The position numbers and the translations under genes were made by a program. 33,697 nucleotides of DNA from Bacteroidales bacterium (GTDB lineage: Bacteria > Bacteroidota > Bacteroidia > Bacteroidales > GCA-2748055), in NCBI GenBank assembly GCA_023135955.1, contig JAGLSB010000256.1, forward strand, positions 1 through 33,697, given 5' to 3'. The notes under the pieces are model-generated. The model made no database searches and was not told the DNA's origin. It saw only the letters and a list, made by a program, of their open reading frames with translations. The first letter of the stretch is position 1; each line of letters starts with the position of its first letter. Positions 23,312 to 31,848 of the stretch are shown piece by piece.

Positions 23312-24406
23312 ATGAAAAATCATAACTATTGTATAATTATGGCTGGAGGGGTAGGAAGTCGATTCTGGCCTTTGAGCAGAAGCTCAAATCCCAAGCAATT
23401 TCTTGATATTCTTGGAATAGGAAAAACTTTAATACAGCAAACATTTGATAGATTTAACGAAATTATACCTACAGAAAATATTTTTATTGTAAGCAATAGT
23501 AATTATTCTGAGATTATTCGTGAGCAACTTCCCACGCTACCAATAGAGAATATTTTGCTTGAGCCTCACAGGAGGAATACTGCTCCCTGTATTGCTTATG
23601 CCGCATACAAAATTAAAAAGATTGATCCTAATGCTGTAATGGTTGTAGCTCCTTCTGATCATTTAATAGTTAAAGAGGAAAAGTTTCTGAAAGCAGTTGA
23701 GCAATCTCTCAAATTTGTCCAGGAAAATGACTTTTTAGTTACTTTAGGAGTAAAACCGGCCCGGCCAGAAACAGGCTATGGCTACATACAAGTTGATAAG
23801 GGTAAAAAAATTGATTGTTCTGGTGCTAAGTTTAATTCAGTGAAAACATTTACAGAGAAACCTGATTTAAAACTTGCAAAAGTCTTTTTAGAAAGTGGTG
23901 AATTTTTCTGGAACGCGGGTATTTTCTTTTGGTCATTAAAGACTATTACCTCTGCTTTAGGATCTTTTCTACCTGAGGTAAATCAAGCTTTTGCAGATGG
24001 TATTGATTTATATGGCACTCCGGAGGAGATGAAATATATTGAAGCAACTTATGCTGAGTGCAGAAATGTGTCAATTGATTATGGTGTAATGGAAAAAGCG
24101 GAAAATGTTTTTGTACACATCGCAGAATTCGGATGGTCTGACCTGGGTACATGGGGTTCATTATATGAGCAAGGTGAAAAGGATGAATTTAAGAACTCAG
24201 TTATTGCTAAGAACGCATTTCTTTACGACACTAACGATACATTGGTTAGTGTAAAGGGTGAAAAATTAGCTGTTTTACAGGGGCTTGAAGACTTCATCGT
24301 AGTAGATAGTGAAGATGTATTATTGGTATGCAGAAAAGACCAGGAACAGAGAATAAAAAGCTTTGTTAATGACGTGAAACTTGAAAAGGGTAATCTATTT
24401 ATCTGA
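23312..24406 (+). CDS. manC: Mannose-1-phosphate guanylyltransferase
   Basis: A 364-residue enzyme making GDP-mannose from mannose-1-phosphate and GTP, a precursor for mannose, fucose and related sugars in surface polysaccharides and glycoproteins. The nucleotide-binding signature is MAGGVGSRFWPLSRSSNPKQ (residues 10-29, the usual GGxGxRxWPLSR form). EPHRRNTAPCIAYAA, PSDHLI, the FTEKPD motif and FFWNAGIFFW complete the family pattern. There is no C-terminal phosphomannose isomerase domain, as is common in Bacteroidota. It is a single-gene unit ending at a strong bidirectional terminator. Confidence 0.95.
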   Translation: MKNHNYCIIMAGGVGSRFWPLSRSSNPKQFLDILGIGKTLIQQTFDRFNEIIPTENIFIVSNSNYSEIIREQLPTLPIENILLEPHRRNTAPCIAYAAYKIKKIDPNAVMVVAPSDHLIVKEEKFLKAVEQSLKFVQENDFLVTLGVKPARPETGYGYIQVDKGKKIDCSGAKFNSVKTFTEKPDLKLAKVFLESGEFFWNAGIFFWSLKTITSALGSFLPEVNQAFADGIDLYGTPEEMKYIEATYAECRNVSIDYGVMEKAENVFVHIAEFGWSDLGTWGSLYEQGEKDEFKNSVIAKNAFLYDTNDTLVSVKGEKLAVLQGLEDFIVVDSEDVLLVCRKDQEQRIKSFVNDVKLEKGNLFI

Positions 24407-24424
24407 TGAAAATATTCAAAGCAT

Positions 24425-24452
24425 AAAAAAGGGGCGCAAAGCCCCTTTTTTT
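24425..24452. terminator. Bidirectional rho-independent terminator between manC and gldN
   Basis: AAAAAAGGGGC (24425-24435), a 5-base loop GCAAA, and GCCCCTTTTTTT (24441-24452) form a strong stem with T-runs on both strands. It closes the convergent manC and gldKLMN transcripts. Confidence 0.92.
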
Positions 24453-24472
24453 ATTTTATAATGATTTCAATA

Positions 24473-25366
24473 TTAATATTCCCATAAATCATGTTCAAAT
24501 TCAAAAAGCTTCATTTTAATTCTATCTGCCTCGTGAAGCACATCCTCTCCCATTAAATAATCAGAGAGATATCTGTTAAAAACATTGGTTTCTTTAGAAA
24601 TAAAAGATGCAAATCTTCTTTGAATAAATAAGTCATCAAAAGAAGTAGGTTGTGAATCGTTATGAGGATTATAAATTTCATATTGAGCAAAAAGATTTCT
24701 GTATTCAGGGAAGTAAATCCAGCAAAGAATTTCAGTTTGTACCTCAGGCAATGTTGTAACATTTCCATCTGAGTCAGTGATCGTTTCATTATAAATTTTG
24801 AGTGGAGCCAATCCCTGAATTCTAACACTCATTGTAGAGTGCTGTTTATCAAAGAACCACTTTTCTTTTACAAGATATTGTTTCACTAAATGACCATCGG
24901 GTATTATTTTCCCAAATACATCTTCGAACCCAAGCTTCTCAATAAGGGCGTCATAGGTCATTAATAGTTCTGTTGTGAACATATTATCTTCATCCGGATT
25001 GTAAAGTTTCAGGTTATGCTCCTTTATGCCATGCAGAATTAAGCTAAACAAATTCATTCTTTGTCCTGTGGGCTGGATCGGGTAGTATAATGCCTGATTC
25101 ATTTTTTCTCTCAGATCTAGTATTCTCCAAATATCCTTTGACCACAAAAAATCGGCTTCTCTCATGGAAACATATGGAATCGGCTTTTTATTTGTTATAT
25201 GGATTTTTTCATATACATTTATTATTGGTATGGAATCACCATCTACCTGAGTATTATTTGATGCCGGTTGCGTTGTTTGTGTCACACCACTATTTTGAGC
25301 TTGTGCAAAAAGGCTCAAGTTAAAAGCGAAAAACAAAGCGGCAACTATTAATAAGGTCTTTTTCAT
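24473..25366 (-). CDS. gldN: T9SS protein GldN/PorN
   Basis: Periplasmic component that, with the GldK lipoprotein, forms the ring under the outer membrane in the type IX secretion system. ATG at 25366 gives 297 residues with a clean signal peptide (MKKTLLIVAALFFAFNLSLFAQ); upstream in-frame starts would add 17 residues that spoil it. Conserved GldN stretches include READFLWSKDIWRILDLREK, NQALYYPIQP and ILCWIYFPEYRNLF. It is the last gene of the gldKLMN run, 96 bases after gldM, and ends at the strong terminator. Confidence 0.93.
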   Translation of the reverse strand: MKKTLLIVAALFFAFNLSLFAQAQNSGVTQTTQPASNNTQVDGDSIPIINVYEKIHITNKKPIPYVSMREADFLWSKDIWRILDLREKMNQALYYPIQPTGQRMNLFSLILHGIKEHNLKLYNPDEDNMFTTELLMTYDALIEKLGFEDVFGKIIPDGHLVKQYLVKEKWFFDKQHSTMSVRIQGLAPLKIYNETITDSDGNVTTLPEVQTEILCWIYFPEYRNLFAQYEIYNPHNDSQPTSFDDLFIQRRFASFISKETNVFNRYLSDYLMGEDVLHEADRIKMKLFEFEHDLWEY

Positions 25367-25462
25367 GTGGTTATAATTTTGTTCATTTGTAATATATAGC
25401 ATCATCCATTCAATCACTTCTATGTGTCAACTTCGCGGGATGCATGTTTAATTATTATAAAT

Positions 25463-27058
25463 TTATAATATTTTCAATACAATTGAATTTAATGTTCTTA
25501 CTTGACCTGCAGGTCCAATAGCCTTTACATCGGTTACCGTAAAATTCTTACCGGTGGATAATCGGCGGATAATATTTTTTTGCTTCTCAGTAAAGTTCGG
25601 GCCATTTGAAGGTTCTCTGGTTGTAAATCCACCTGCACCGACAGCAGAAACTATAAATTCGGTAATTTCAAATTCTAACTCAAAATCAAAATCCTCCATT
25701 TCCGCAGTAACCCCGGAAGCGCGAGAAAGGTCAGTAAGTGAAATTGCCCCTTTTGATCTTCCACCTATCTTTGCTATAGGATCGGGAACATCTTTTACTC
25801 TGAAAGGCTCTTCTCCCATAAATTTTTCTTGTCCGTCAACATCGGCAAACACCCTAATTGTAACTATTTCGCCTTCAGGACCGGCGGCGGGTAAGACTTC
25901 CCACCCACTTGCGCCCTGCGTTAATCTTCCTTTGCTAATTCTTGCTCTAATACTTTCTTTAGGTACGCCGGCAACGGAAATAGCAACTGGATTTTTTACA
26001 CTTCTGTAAAATACATTCATTTTAGTAGGAGAGACAACTGCACTAGCTTCGGCTACCCGATAGGAAGCCTCAAAATCTCTTACAATAGGAGCTGATCCAT
26101 CGCCTTCAAGAATAATAGTTCCCCCCCAATTCATAGGACCTAGGGCTGATGTTGATCCAATAAAAATTCCCTTACCATCCTGAACTTCTAATTCTTCTCC
26201 TGAAGTTAACTTTATAGTTGGAAATTTAGTAGAATCATAGGCTGCAAGAAATACCCTGGCTTTATATTCTTGGCCTTTAAATACATAGTCGGATCCTGCC
26301 AGAACAACAGCCTCAATTTTATTAAACTTAAATGATCCGGCATCGATCTGACTAAGAAGGTAAGACAGTATCTCGGCTTCAGCAAACCTCACATCAGACT
26401 GCATCTTAGAAAGTATAGTTACAACTGAAGCAAGAGGAAGATTTTCAAAATGCTCTGATTCCCAAGTTCTAATTTCACCACCATGTCCCTTTTTTTTGCT
26501 GTGCGGATCGTGAGTAGGGTCATGAGTATCAAGTGTGCTTTCTAATGCATGTACTATTGTAATATAAGTCTCTTTATCTTCGATCAGATCTAATAAAAAA
26601 TCCCGGAATTCGTTAATATTTTCTTGAACATCCTCACCGCCCCCTTCATTCATCATTACCTGACCGCCAATACTTGTATTATCTTTTCCCAAAATTTTAG
26701 AAAGATCAACTTCTCCTTCATGTATAGCTTCTGTATCTTCACCTTCTGATATTATTGCTAATCTTCTTTTGTATTCCTGAATTAATTCATTCAGTGCATC
26801 AGCTTTTTCTCTTACTTCATCAGCTTTATTTTTCCACGACTCTACTTTAGTTTTATTTAATTCATAAGCAGATTCAAAATCGGTGTAATATGAACTGTTT
26901 TTTTCGTGAAAATTAGCGGTAGTCTTAGTCAAACCTTTATCAACAAGTTCGAATGCGTCAAGTACATCCTTTGCAACGTTAAGTGCTAACAATGCAGTTA
27001 GCACCAAGTACATCATACCAATCATTTTTTGACGTGGAGTTTCCTTACCGTGACCCAT
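25463..27058 (-). CDS. gldM: T9SS motor protein GldM/PorM
   Basis: A 531-residue inner-membrane protein with one N-terminal helix (residues about 12-32, MIGMMYLVLTALLALNVAKD) and a long periplasmic part of four domains. With GldL it forms the proton-driven motor that powers type IX secretion and gliding. The opening GHGKETPRQKMIGMMYLVLT is diagnostic. Later landmarks are NLPLASVVTILSKMQSDVR, MNVFYRSVKNPVAISVAGV and PDPIAKIGG. One His/Asp-rich loop (DPTHDPHSKKKGHGG) just before the second conserved block looks like a local insertion. It lies 12 bases after gldL. Confidence 0.95.
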   Translation of the reverse strand: MGHGKETPRQKMIGMMYLVLTALLALNVAKDVLDAFELVDKGLTKTTANFHEKNSSYYTDFESAYELNKTKVESWKNKADEVREKADALNELIQEYKRRLAIISEGEDTEAIHEGEVDLSKILGKDNTSIGGQVMMNEGGGEDVQENINEFRDFLLDLIEDKETYITIVHALESTLDTHDPTHDPHSKKKGHGGEIRTWESEHFENLPLASVVTILSKMQSDVRFAEAEILSYLLSQIDAGSFKFNKIEAVVLAGSDYVFKGQEYKARVFLAAYDSTKFPTIKLTSGEELEVQDGKGIFIGSTSALGPMNWGGTIILEGDGSAPIVRDFEASYRVAEASAVVSPTKMNVFYRSVKNPVAISVAGVPKESIRARISKGRLTQGASGWEVLPAAGPEGEIVTIRVFADVDGQEKFMGEEPFRVKDVPDPIAKIGGRSKGAISLTDLSRASGVTAEMEDFDFELEFEITEFIVSAVGAGGFTTREPSNGPNFTEKQKNIIRRLSTGKNFTVTDVKAIGPAGQVRTLNSIVLKIL

Positions 27059-27070
27059 AATAAATAATTA

Positions 27071-28033
27071 TTATTTTTTAGCTATAGTCATTGCTGACAG
27101 CATATTGCCATAAATATTATTTAATTCAGAGAGGTTCTGACTTAGTTTTGAAATTTCTTCTTTATACTTCTGTGTTTCTTCAACGGACAATTTAAGATCT
27201 TTCATCATTGTTGAGAGTTCTTTATATACAGCATCGTTTCCTTTCATATGTTCTTTACTTCCGGAAATTTGGGTTTCATATGCTGAATTCAACTCAGAAA
27301 GGTTATTATTTAAGCTAGCCAATTGGGATCCAAATTCTTTATGTCCTTGTGATATATTTGAATAATCAGCTTTTACAGTATTCGTTAATTCTGTGTAAGA
27401 ACTAGTTAATTCGGCAGATTGCCTGGTAAATTTTTGCGCAATTTCTTCACCTGATTTATTGATAACATCTGCAGTATTTTTATAGGAAGATGCCAGAGAA
27501 CTGACCGACTCATTGAGATGATCAGTATTGCTAGAATATGAAGTAGCAACCGATTTTACAGCTGCGGCAGCAGCATTCATATTATCAAGATAATCAGTAG
27601 TCGCAATTGAAGCTTCAGAAATATTTGAAAGGTTTCCAGAAGCTTCACTAAGACTTGTTAATCCCTTGCTCAGGCTATTAATTGTTTCCGGTTGTATGTT
27701 AGCATCCTGGATAAGTTCATCGAATTTTTGAAGTCCAACGCCACGTCCGGCAAGCCCCTCTTCTTTAATCTGGTCGAGGTCATCATCGTCGGATAAGTCA
27801 GCTAACTCAGGATAAACAAGTGTCCAGTCTAACTCTTCATGAAGAGGCTCGAATGCAGAGAAGAAGAAAATTACAGCTTCTGTTCCAAGTCCTGCTGTAA
27901 TCATAAGAGATGCACCTGGCCAGTGCATGATTTTAAATAATGCTCCAATGATAACCACAGCTGCACCAATACCGTACAACTTGGCCATAAAATTTTTCCA
28001 TCCGGAACTCTGAACAATTTCAGCAAAATTCAT
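27071..28033 (-). CDS. gldL: T9SS motor protein GldL/PorL
   Basis: A 320-residue inner-membrane protein with two adjacent membrane helices (about 18-35 and 41-60) and a long cytoplasmic coiled-coil tail rich in Ser, Asn, Leu and Glu. Known GldL proteins surround the GldM helices and conduct protons. Glu52 in TAGLGTEAVIFFFSAFEP corresponds to the conserved membrane-embedded glutamate of the motor, and LFKIMHWPGA carries the conserved KxxHWPG stretch. The coiled-coil half (residues about 110-310) is low in complexity, as is typical. It lies 12 bases after gldK. Confidence 0.95.
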   Translation of the reverse strand: MNFAEIVQSSGWKNFMAKLYGIGAAVVIIGALFKIMHWPGASLMITAGLGTEAVIFFFSAFEPLHEELDWTLVYPELADLSDDDDLDQIKEEGLAGRGVGLQKFDELIQDANIQPETINSLSKGLTSLSEASGNLSNISEASIATTDYLDNMNAAAAAVKSVATSYSSNTDHLNESVSSLASSYKNTADVINKSGEEIAQKFTRQSAELTSSYTELTNTVKADYSNISQGHKEFGSQLASLNNNLSELNSAYETQISGSKEHMKGNDAVYKELSTMMKDLKLSVEETQKYKEEISKLSQNLSELNNIYGNMLSAMTIAKK

Positions 28034-28045
28034 AGTATATAGTTT

Positions 28046-29407
28046 TTAATTATTACCTAAATAAGATCTAACACACCTGAATCCAATGTAAGATTTAGCT
28101 GTATCCTGATATTCATAATCATTTACACTAACCTGAAGATAATAGGCTACATCTTTCCAGGATCCCCCTCTGATAACTTTTCTTTTCATAACAGGTGGAT
28201 CATCGGGTTTAGCATTGTATTTATAGTCAGGATTCATATTATGAGTAAACATAAAGGAAGATTCATCATATGCACTTGAAGTCCATTCCGCAACGTTTCC
28301 CGCCATGTCATAAAGGCCATATTCATTGGGAGCATAGGTTCCAACTCTTGCTGGAATCAAAGATCCATCATCGACATAATTTCCTCTTAATGGTTTAAAG
28401 TTAGCAACAAAGCATCCTAAAAGGTTTCTGGTATAAGGACCTCCCCATGGATACATGCTTTGATCCAGATTCCCTCTGGCAGCATATTCCCATTCTCCTC
28501 CGGTAGGGAGTCTGTATTCTTGCACAAAAGGATGACCCTGAGCAGAAAGTGCAGAATTTAAATATTGAGTTCTCCAGATTGAAAAGGCATTTGCCTGATT
28601 CCAGGTTACTCCAACCACAGGATAATTATCATATGAAGGGTGGTAGAAATATAAATTGGCATAAGGCTCATTAAAAGAATAGGTAAAATCTGATATCCAA
28701 ACCAGTGTATCAGGATAGACCGGAATTTCGTTCTTAAACACGAAAGATTGTCTGCCTTCTATAGGAGAAGTGGTTCCATCAGGATTAACAACGGTTCCTT
28801 CATACTCTTTAGTAACCCGATTGAAACGATTGGCTCTTTTAGACGCTTGTTGTAAATCTATCCAATAGTAACTGTAAATTAAATTTTCAACTGCTACTTC
28901 TTTTTTACCAAAAAATTGCGCATCACCAGTATAATAAACACCAATTCTTTCTATTGCAGCTTGTACATCGCCATTTTCATCCTGATAATCAATTTCTGTA
29001 TCCCAATTAATTCTTGGTGATTCTTGTCCATTTTTTATCATATTAATTGGATTCTCCTCCCTGTCTTTCAGTATATAATCATCAATTTGATCATCAACAA
29101 GAGCTTGAAGTAACAAAGAATCTTTTACCCATTTAACAAACTGGCGATATTCGTTATTAGTAATCTCTGTGTCATCCATCCAGAATGCATCAACAGTTAC
29201 AGTTTTTGAGGCATTGTTTTGTGCGAAAGAAATATCTTGATCGCTCGGGCCGGTTACGAAACTACCTGAAGGGATGAAAGTCATTCCAAACGGATCGGCT
29301 TCAACGTAAGAGTTTCTGCCTTGCACACCAACTAATTCTCCATTATTATAGTTGGAACAGCTGCTTAAAATTGCCAACACGAACACTAAGGAAATAAACT
29401 TTTTCAT
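28046..29407 (-). CDS. gldK: T9SS lipoprotein GldK/PorK
   Basis: A 453-residue outer-membrane lipoprotein that builds the periplasmic ring with GldN. The signal peptide ends at LSSC, with lipidated Cys17. The rest is a formylglycine-generating-enzyme/sulfatase-modifying-factor fold: GMTFIPSGSFVTGPSDQD, VDAFWMDDTEITNNEYRQFV, PVVGVTWNQANAFSIWR, YRLPTGGEWEYAARG, YGLYDMAGNVAEWTSSAY and VIRGGSWKDVAYYLQ. In this family the fold is structural and not known to be catalytic. A promoter -7 element lies 39 bases upstream of its ATG, so it heads the gldKLMN operon. Confidence 0.95.
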   Translation of the reverse strand: MKKFISLVFVLAILSSCSNYNNGELVGVQGRNSYVEADPFGMTFIPSGSFVTGPSDQDISFAQNNASKTVTVDAFWMDDTEITNNEYRQFVKWVKDSLLLQALVDDQIDDYILKDREENPINMIKNGQESPRINWDTEIDYQDENGDVQAAIERIGVYYTGDAQFFGKKEVAVENLIYSYYWIDLQQASKRANRFNRVTKEYEGTVVNPDGTTSPIEGRQSFVFKNEIPVYPDTLVWISDFTYSFNEPYANLYFYHPSYDNYPVVGVTWNQANAFSIWRTQYLNSALSAQGHPFVQEYRLPTGGEWEYAARGNLDQSMYPWGGPYTRNLLGCFVANFKPLRGNYVDDGSLIPARVGTYAPNEYGLYDMAGNVAEWTSSAYDESSFMFTHNMNPDYKYNAKPDDPPVMKRKVIRGGSWKDVAYYLQVSVNDYEYQDTAKSYIGFRCVRSYLGNN

Positions 29408-29445
29408 AACTTTTCGGTTCTTATTATGCTCAAAAAAAATATTTA

Positions 29446-29453
29446 CAAATATA
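29446..29453 (-). promoter_or_regulatory. -7 promoter element upstream of gldK
   Basis: The minus strand reads TATATTTG, an exact TAnnTTTG match, 39 bases before the gldK ATG. At the -33 position only TTTTAGT is found, so the assignment is partial. It would allow gldKLMN to be transcribed independently of porP. Confidence 0.45.
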
Positions 29454-29490
29454 AAACTAATAAAATTCTTACTAAAAATAGTCTAAATTC

Positions 29491-30426
29491 TTATAAAAAT
29501 CTAATACTCTTATACCTTTGTGGTGTTTTATCCAGACTAAGGTCAAAACAGTATCCAACTGTAAGTTCATGAGTTCCGGAACTATATTTACTTATTTTGG
29601 ACACTATAAAATCATAAGAATATCCAATTTTTACTCCGTTAAATAATTCAAGGCCAAAAATTCCTACTATTGCATCTCCTGGTCTGTATGAAACGCCACC
29701 CCAAAATCTTTTATTGTATCTTAGGTTTGTATTTATATAAAGCTGATTGGCCTTGCCATCAGATTTTAGAACAAATGTAGGCATTACTTCGAACATAGGA
29801 TTTGAAAGTTGTAAATTATATCCAGCCGTTAAATAATAATGTCTAACCAAATATGGACTTGCATTTTCATATTTTATTTCAGCCTGATTTAAATGAGTGG
29901 TTGAAATTCCCAAAAAAAGTTTTTCAGTATTATAGAAAATGCCTAAACCCATATCAAACCCCACTCTGCTTTCCTTCGTTTGAGGAATCTCAGGATCTCC
30001 AGCAATATCACCTTCATTGTTTATCCAGTCAGGGTCAAGTGATTTATTAATAATTCCAAGACTTGTACCAAATGCAAGTTTCCCATCACCCAGATTCATT
30101 CTATAGGCATAATTCAAATTTAGCCCCAAATCAGAATTAAAAGCAAATGCATCATTCATAATCGAAAGTCCTAAACCATGATCAGCACCAAAAAAACTAA
30201 AAGAACCATCAGCACTGAAAAATGAAGTGGAAGGAGCGCCATCAAAACCAACCCATTGCTCATGATGAGCCATATTTAAACAAACTTTTTCGTTGGCACC
30301 TGCAGCTGCAGGATTAAAGGCGGTCAATACTGACCGGGTCTGACTGAATTCAGGATCCTGCTGCGAAAATAAATTTACAGAGCTAATAAAAAAAATGATA
30401 AATATGCTAAAATTTCTGACTTTCAA
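29491..30426 (-). CDS. porP: PorP/SprF-family T9SS outer-membrane protein
   Basis: A type IX secretion protein predicted to be an outer-membrane barrel of the PorP/SprF family, which helps link the GldK/GldN ring to the membrane or to its substrates. The mature start QQDPEFSQ, then LTAFNPAAAGANEKVCLNM and HHEQWVGFDGAPSTSFFSAD are the family's N-terminal signature. It ends in FGLELFNGVKIGYSYDF and HELTVGYCFDLSL. There is no ATG near the beginning: TTG at 30426 gives 311 residues with a normal signal peptide (KVRNFSIFIIFFISSVNLFS). A TTG at 30507 would add a 27-residue basic extension before the signal. gldK follows after the stop's 83-base downstream gap in the usual T9SS order. Confidence 0.9.
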   Translation of the reverse strand: MKVRNFSIFIIFFISSVNLFSQQDPEFSQTRSVLTAFNPAAAGANEKVCLNMAHHEQWVGFDGAPSTSFFSADGSFSFFGADHGLGLSIMNDAFAFNSDLGLNLNYAYRMNLGDGKLAFGTSLGIINKSLDPDWINNEGDIAGDPEIPQTKESRVGFDMGLGIFYNTEKLFLGISTTHLNQAEIKYENASPYLVRHYYLTAGYNLQLSNPMFEVMPTFVLKSDGKANQLYINTNLRYNKRFWGGVSYRPGDAIVGIFGLELFNGVKIGYSYDFIVSKISKYSSGTHELTVGYCFDLSLDKTPQRYKSIRFL

Positions 30427-30690
30427 TCTGTTGTTAAGCTTTGTAAATATTGAACTTGCGACACTTCGTAAATGGTTAAAATAACTAAAAAACTTTCTTA
30501 GTAACAAATTTTATTAACAGTTTATTGTTAATTACTTTATTTATTTTTTAGATCAGTGAAATTTAATGACGAATGACATAATTGAAGAAAGAAAGATCCA
30601 ATATCTTTAGTTACATAAATGGGAAAATCCAAATTTTTTTACCTGAAAAAGGTGGCTTATAAAAATATTTACTCTTTTCAAAATAAATAA

Positions 30691-31848
30691 TTATCCAAAC
30701 TTCCTCATTAGCCTCCACCATCTGTCTGGAATTTCGTTGGTACATGCCATTTGATAATCCTCATATGAGCATGAAAACAGATGGTTTTTTATCTCATGTT
30801 TTTCTTGGAAAGGGATTTCCATCCACCATCGGTTTGTGCTGTTACTTTTATAAAAAATTAAATTTTGCTCAGCGGATGAATTACTGACAATAAACTTTTT
30901 ACTTCCTTTTTTTTGTGGATTTTCTATCTCTTTCAATGTTAAGCCATCGATAAAATACCAAATTGCCTGAGCTGTTAGATGTACGCTTTGATCATTGATG
31001 TCTTTCTCCGGGATAATTTCGCTGAAAAGAATGGCTTTCATTTTAGAGGACGCTCCGGAGTACCTTAGAAGTTGACAAAATTCATAGCCACTCAATCCAT
31101 TGGGAGAGGGACAAGCTGCTGCAGGTGAGTCAGATTGTTTAACAACTCCTATATCCACAACCAATAAATTTGTATCCCTGAGTATAGGTTCCATTGCCGC
31201 AATGTTTTCACGGATAACTCCAAGCCGGATTGAACTTTGTCCATTTTTCTCAAATTTATCAAGTAATCTGTTAGGCGTAAAATAAACCTGATGACCAAGA
31301 TTATTGAAATTCAAATTTTTCGAATTTTTCTGCTTGAGCAAATGAGAAAGATAATTTCCAGAATTTAATTTCTTTTTTCTAATTCCAAAGTCAAGGCGTG
31401 AATCAATGCTTGTTACAGACCAAATATCTGAATAATTTTCGAAAGCTTTTGTTATTCCCATTGCCAGGTCTTGACTGCCTCCAATTATAATAAGGATTAC
31501 ATTATTATCTGATAATTCCTGAAACACATCCCTGATGGCATAATAACTATCGTTAATGTTAGAGGTTATTTTCAGGTTTCCAAGGTCAATAATTTTTGTT
31601 TTCGTATTTACATAACCTAATAGGAAAAGTTTTTTACGAATTAGATCGGGGGCTGAAGACGAACCAGTTACAAAAGCATTTCTATCTTCTTCGACACCCA
31701 TAATAGCAACATCATACTTTTCAATATTGGCAATAGGAGTATCAGGTGTATGTATATTAACCGAACGAGCAAAGCTTTCTGAATCGCTGAGGTAATTCAA
31801 ACTGGGTTTTTCAAGACTAACCGGATTGAAATATAAATTCAGATCCAT
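30691..31848 (-). CDS. Ureohydrolase (arginase/formimidoylglutamase) fold protein with degenerate metal site
   Basis: A 385-residue protein with the arginase-like fold, often labelled formimidoylglutamase in Bacteroidota. The three metal motifs are recognisable but eroded: GGDHS appears as GGSQD (123-127), DAHxD as DSRLD (149-153), and the DxDxxD strand as DIGVVKQSD (232-240). The metal-binding His residues are therefore Gln126 and Arg151, and one Asp is Gly234. Catalysis with two Mn ions looks impossible, so it is probably a pseudoenzyme with a structural or regulatory role. The C-terminal 80 residues (NRWWMEIPF, CSYEDYQMACTNEIPDRWWR) are an added conserved region. Its ATG directly follows the topA stop, and porP is downstream on the same strand. 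Confidence 0.82.
   Translation of the reverse strand: MDLNLYFNPVSLEKPSLNYLSDSESFARSVNIHTPDTPIANIEKYDVAIMGVEEDRNAFVTGSSSAPDLIRKKLFLLGYVNTKTKIIDLGNLKITSNINDSYYAIRDVFQELSDNNVILIIIGGSQDLAMGITKAFENYSDIWSVTSIDSRLDFGIRKKKLNSGNYLSHLLKQKNSKNLNFNNLGHQVYFTPNRLLDKFEKNGQSSIRLGVIRENIAAMEPILRDTNLLVVDIGVVKQSDSPAAACPSPNGLSGYEFCQLLRYSGASSKMKAILFSEIIPEKDINDQSVHLTAQAIWYFIDGLTLKEIENPQKKGSKKFIVSNSSAEQNLIFYKSNSTNRWWMEIPFQEKHEIKNHLFSCSYEDYQMACTNEIPDRWWRLMRKFG

Noticed and set aside
30427-30507. Longer PorP from TTG at 30507
   Set aside because: It would place a 27-residue polar, basic extension before the signal peptide. TTG at 30426 gives a standard signal peptide and family length.
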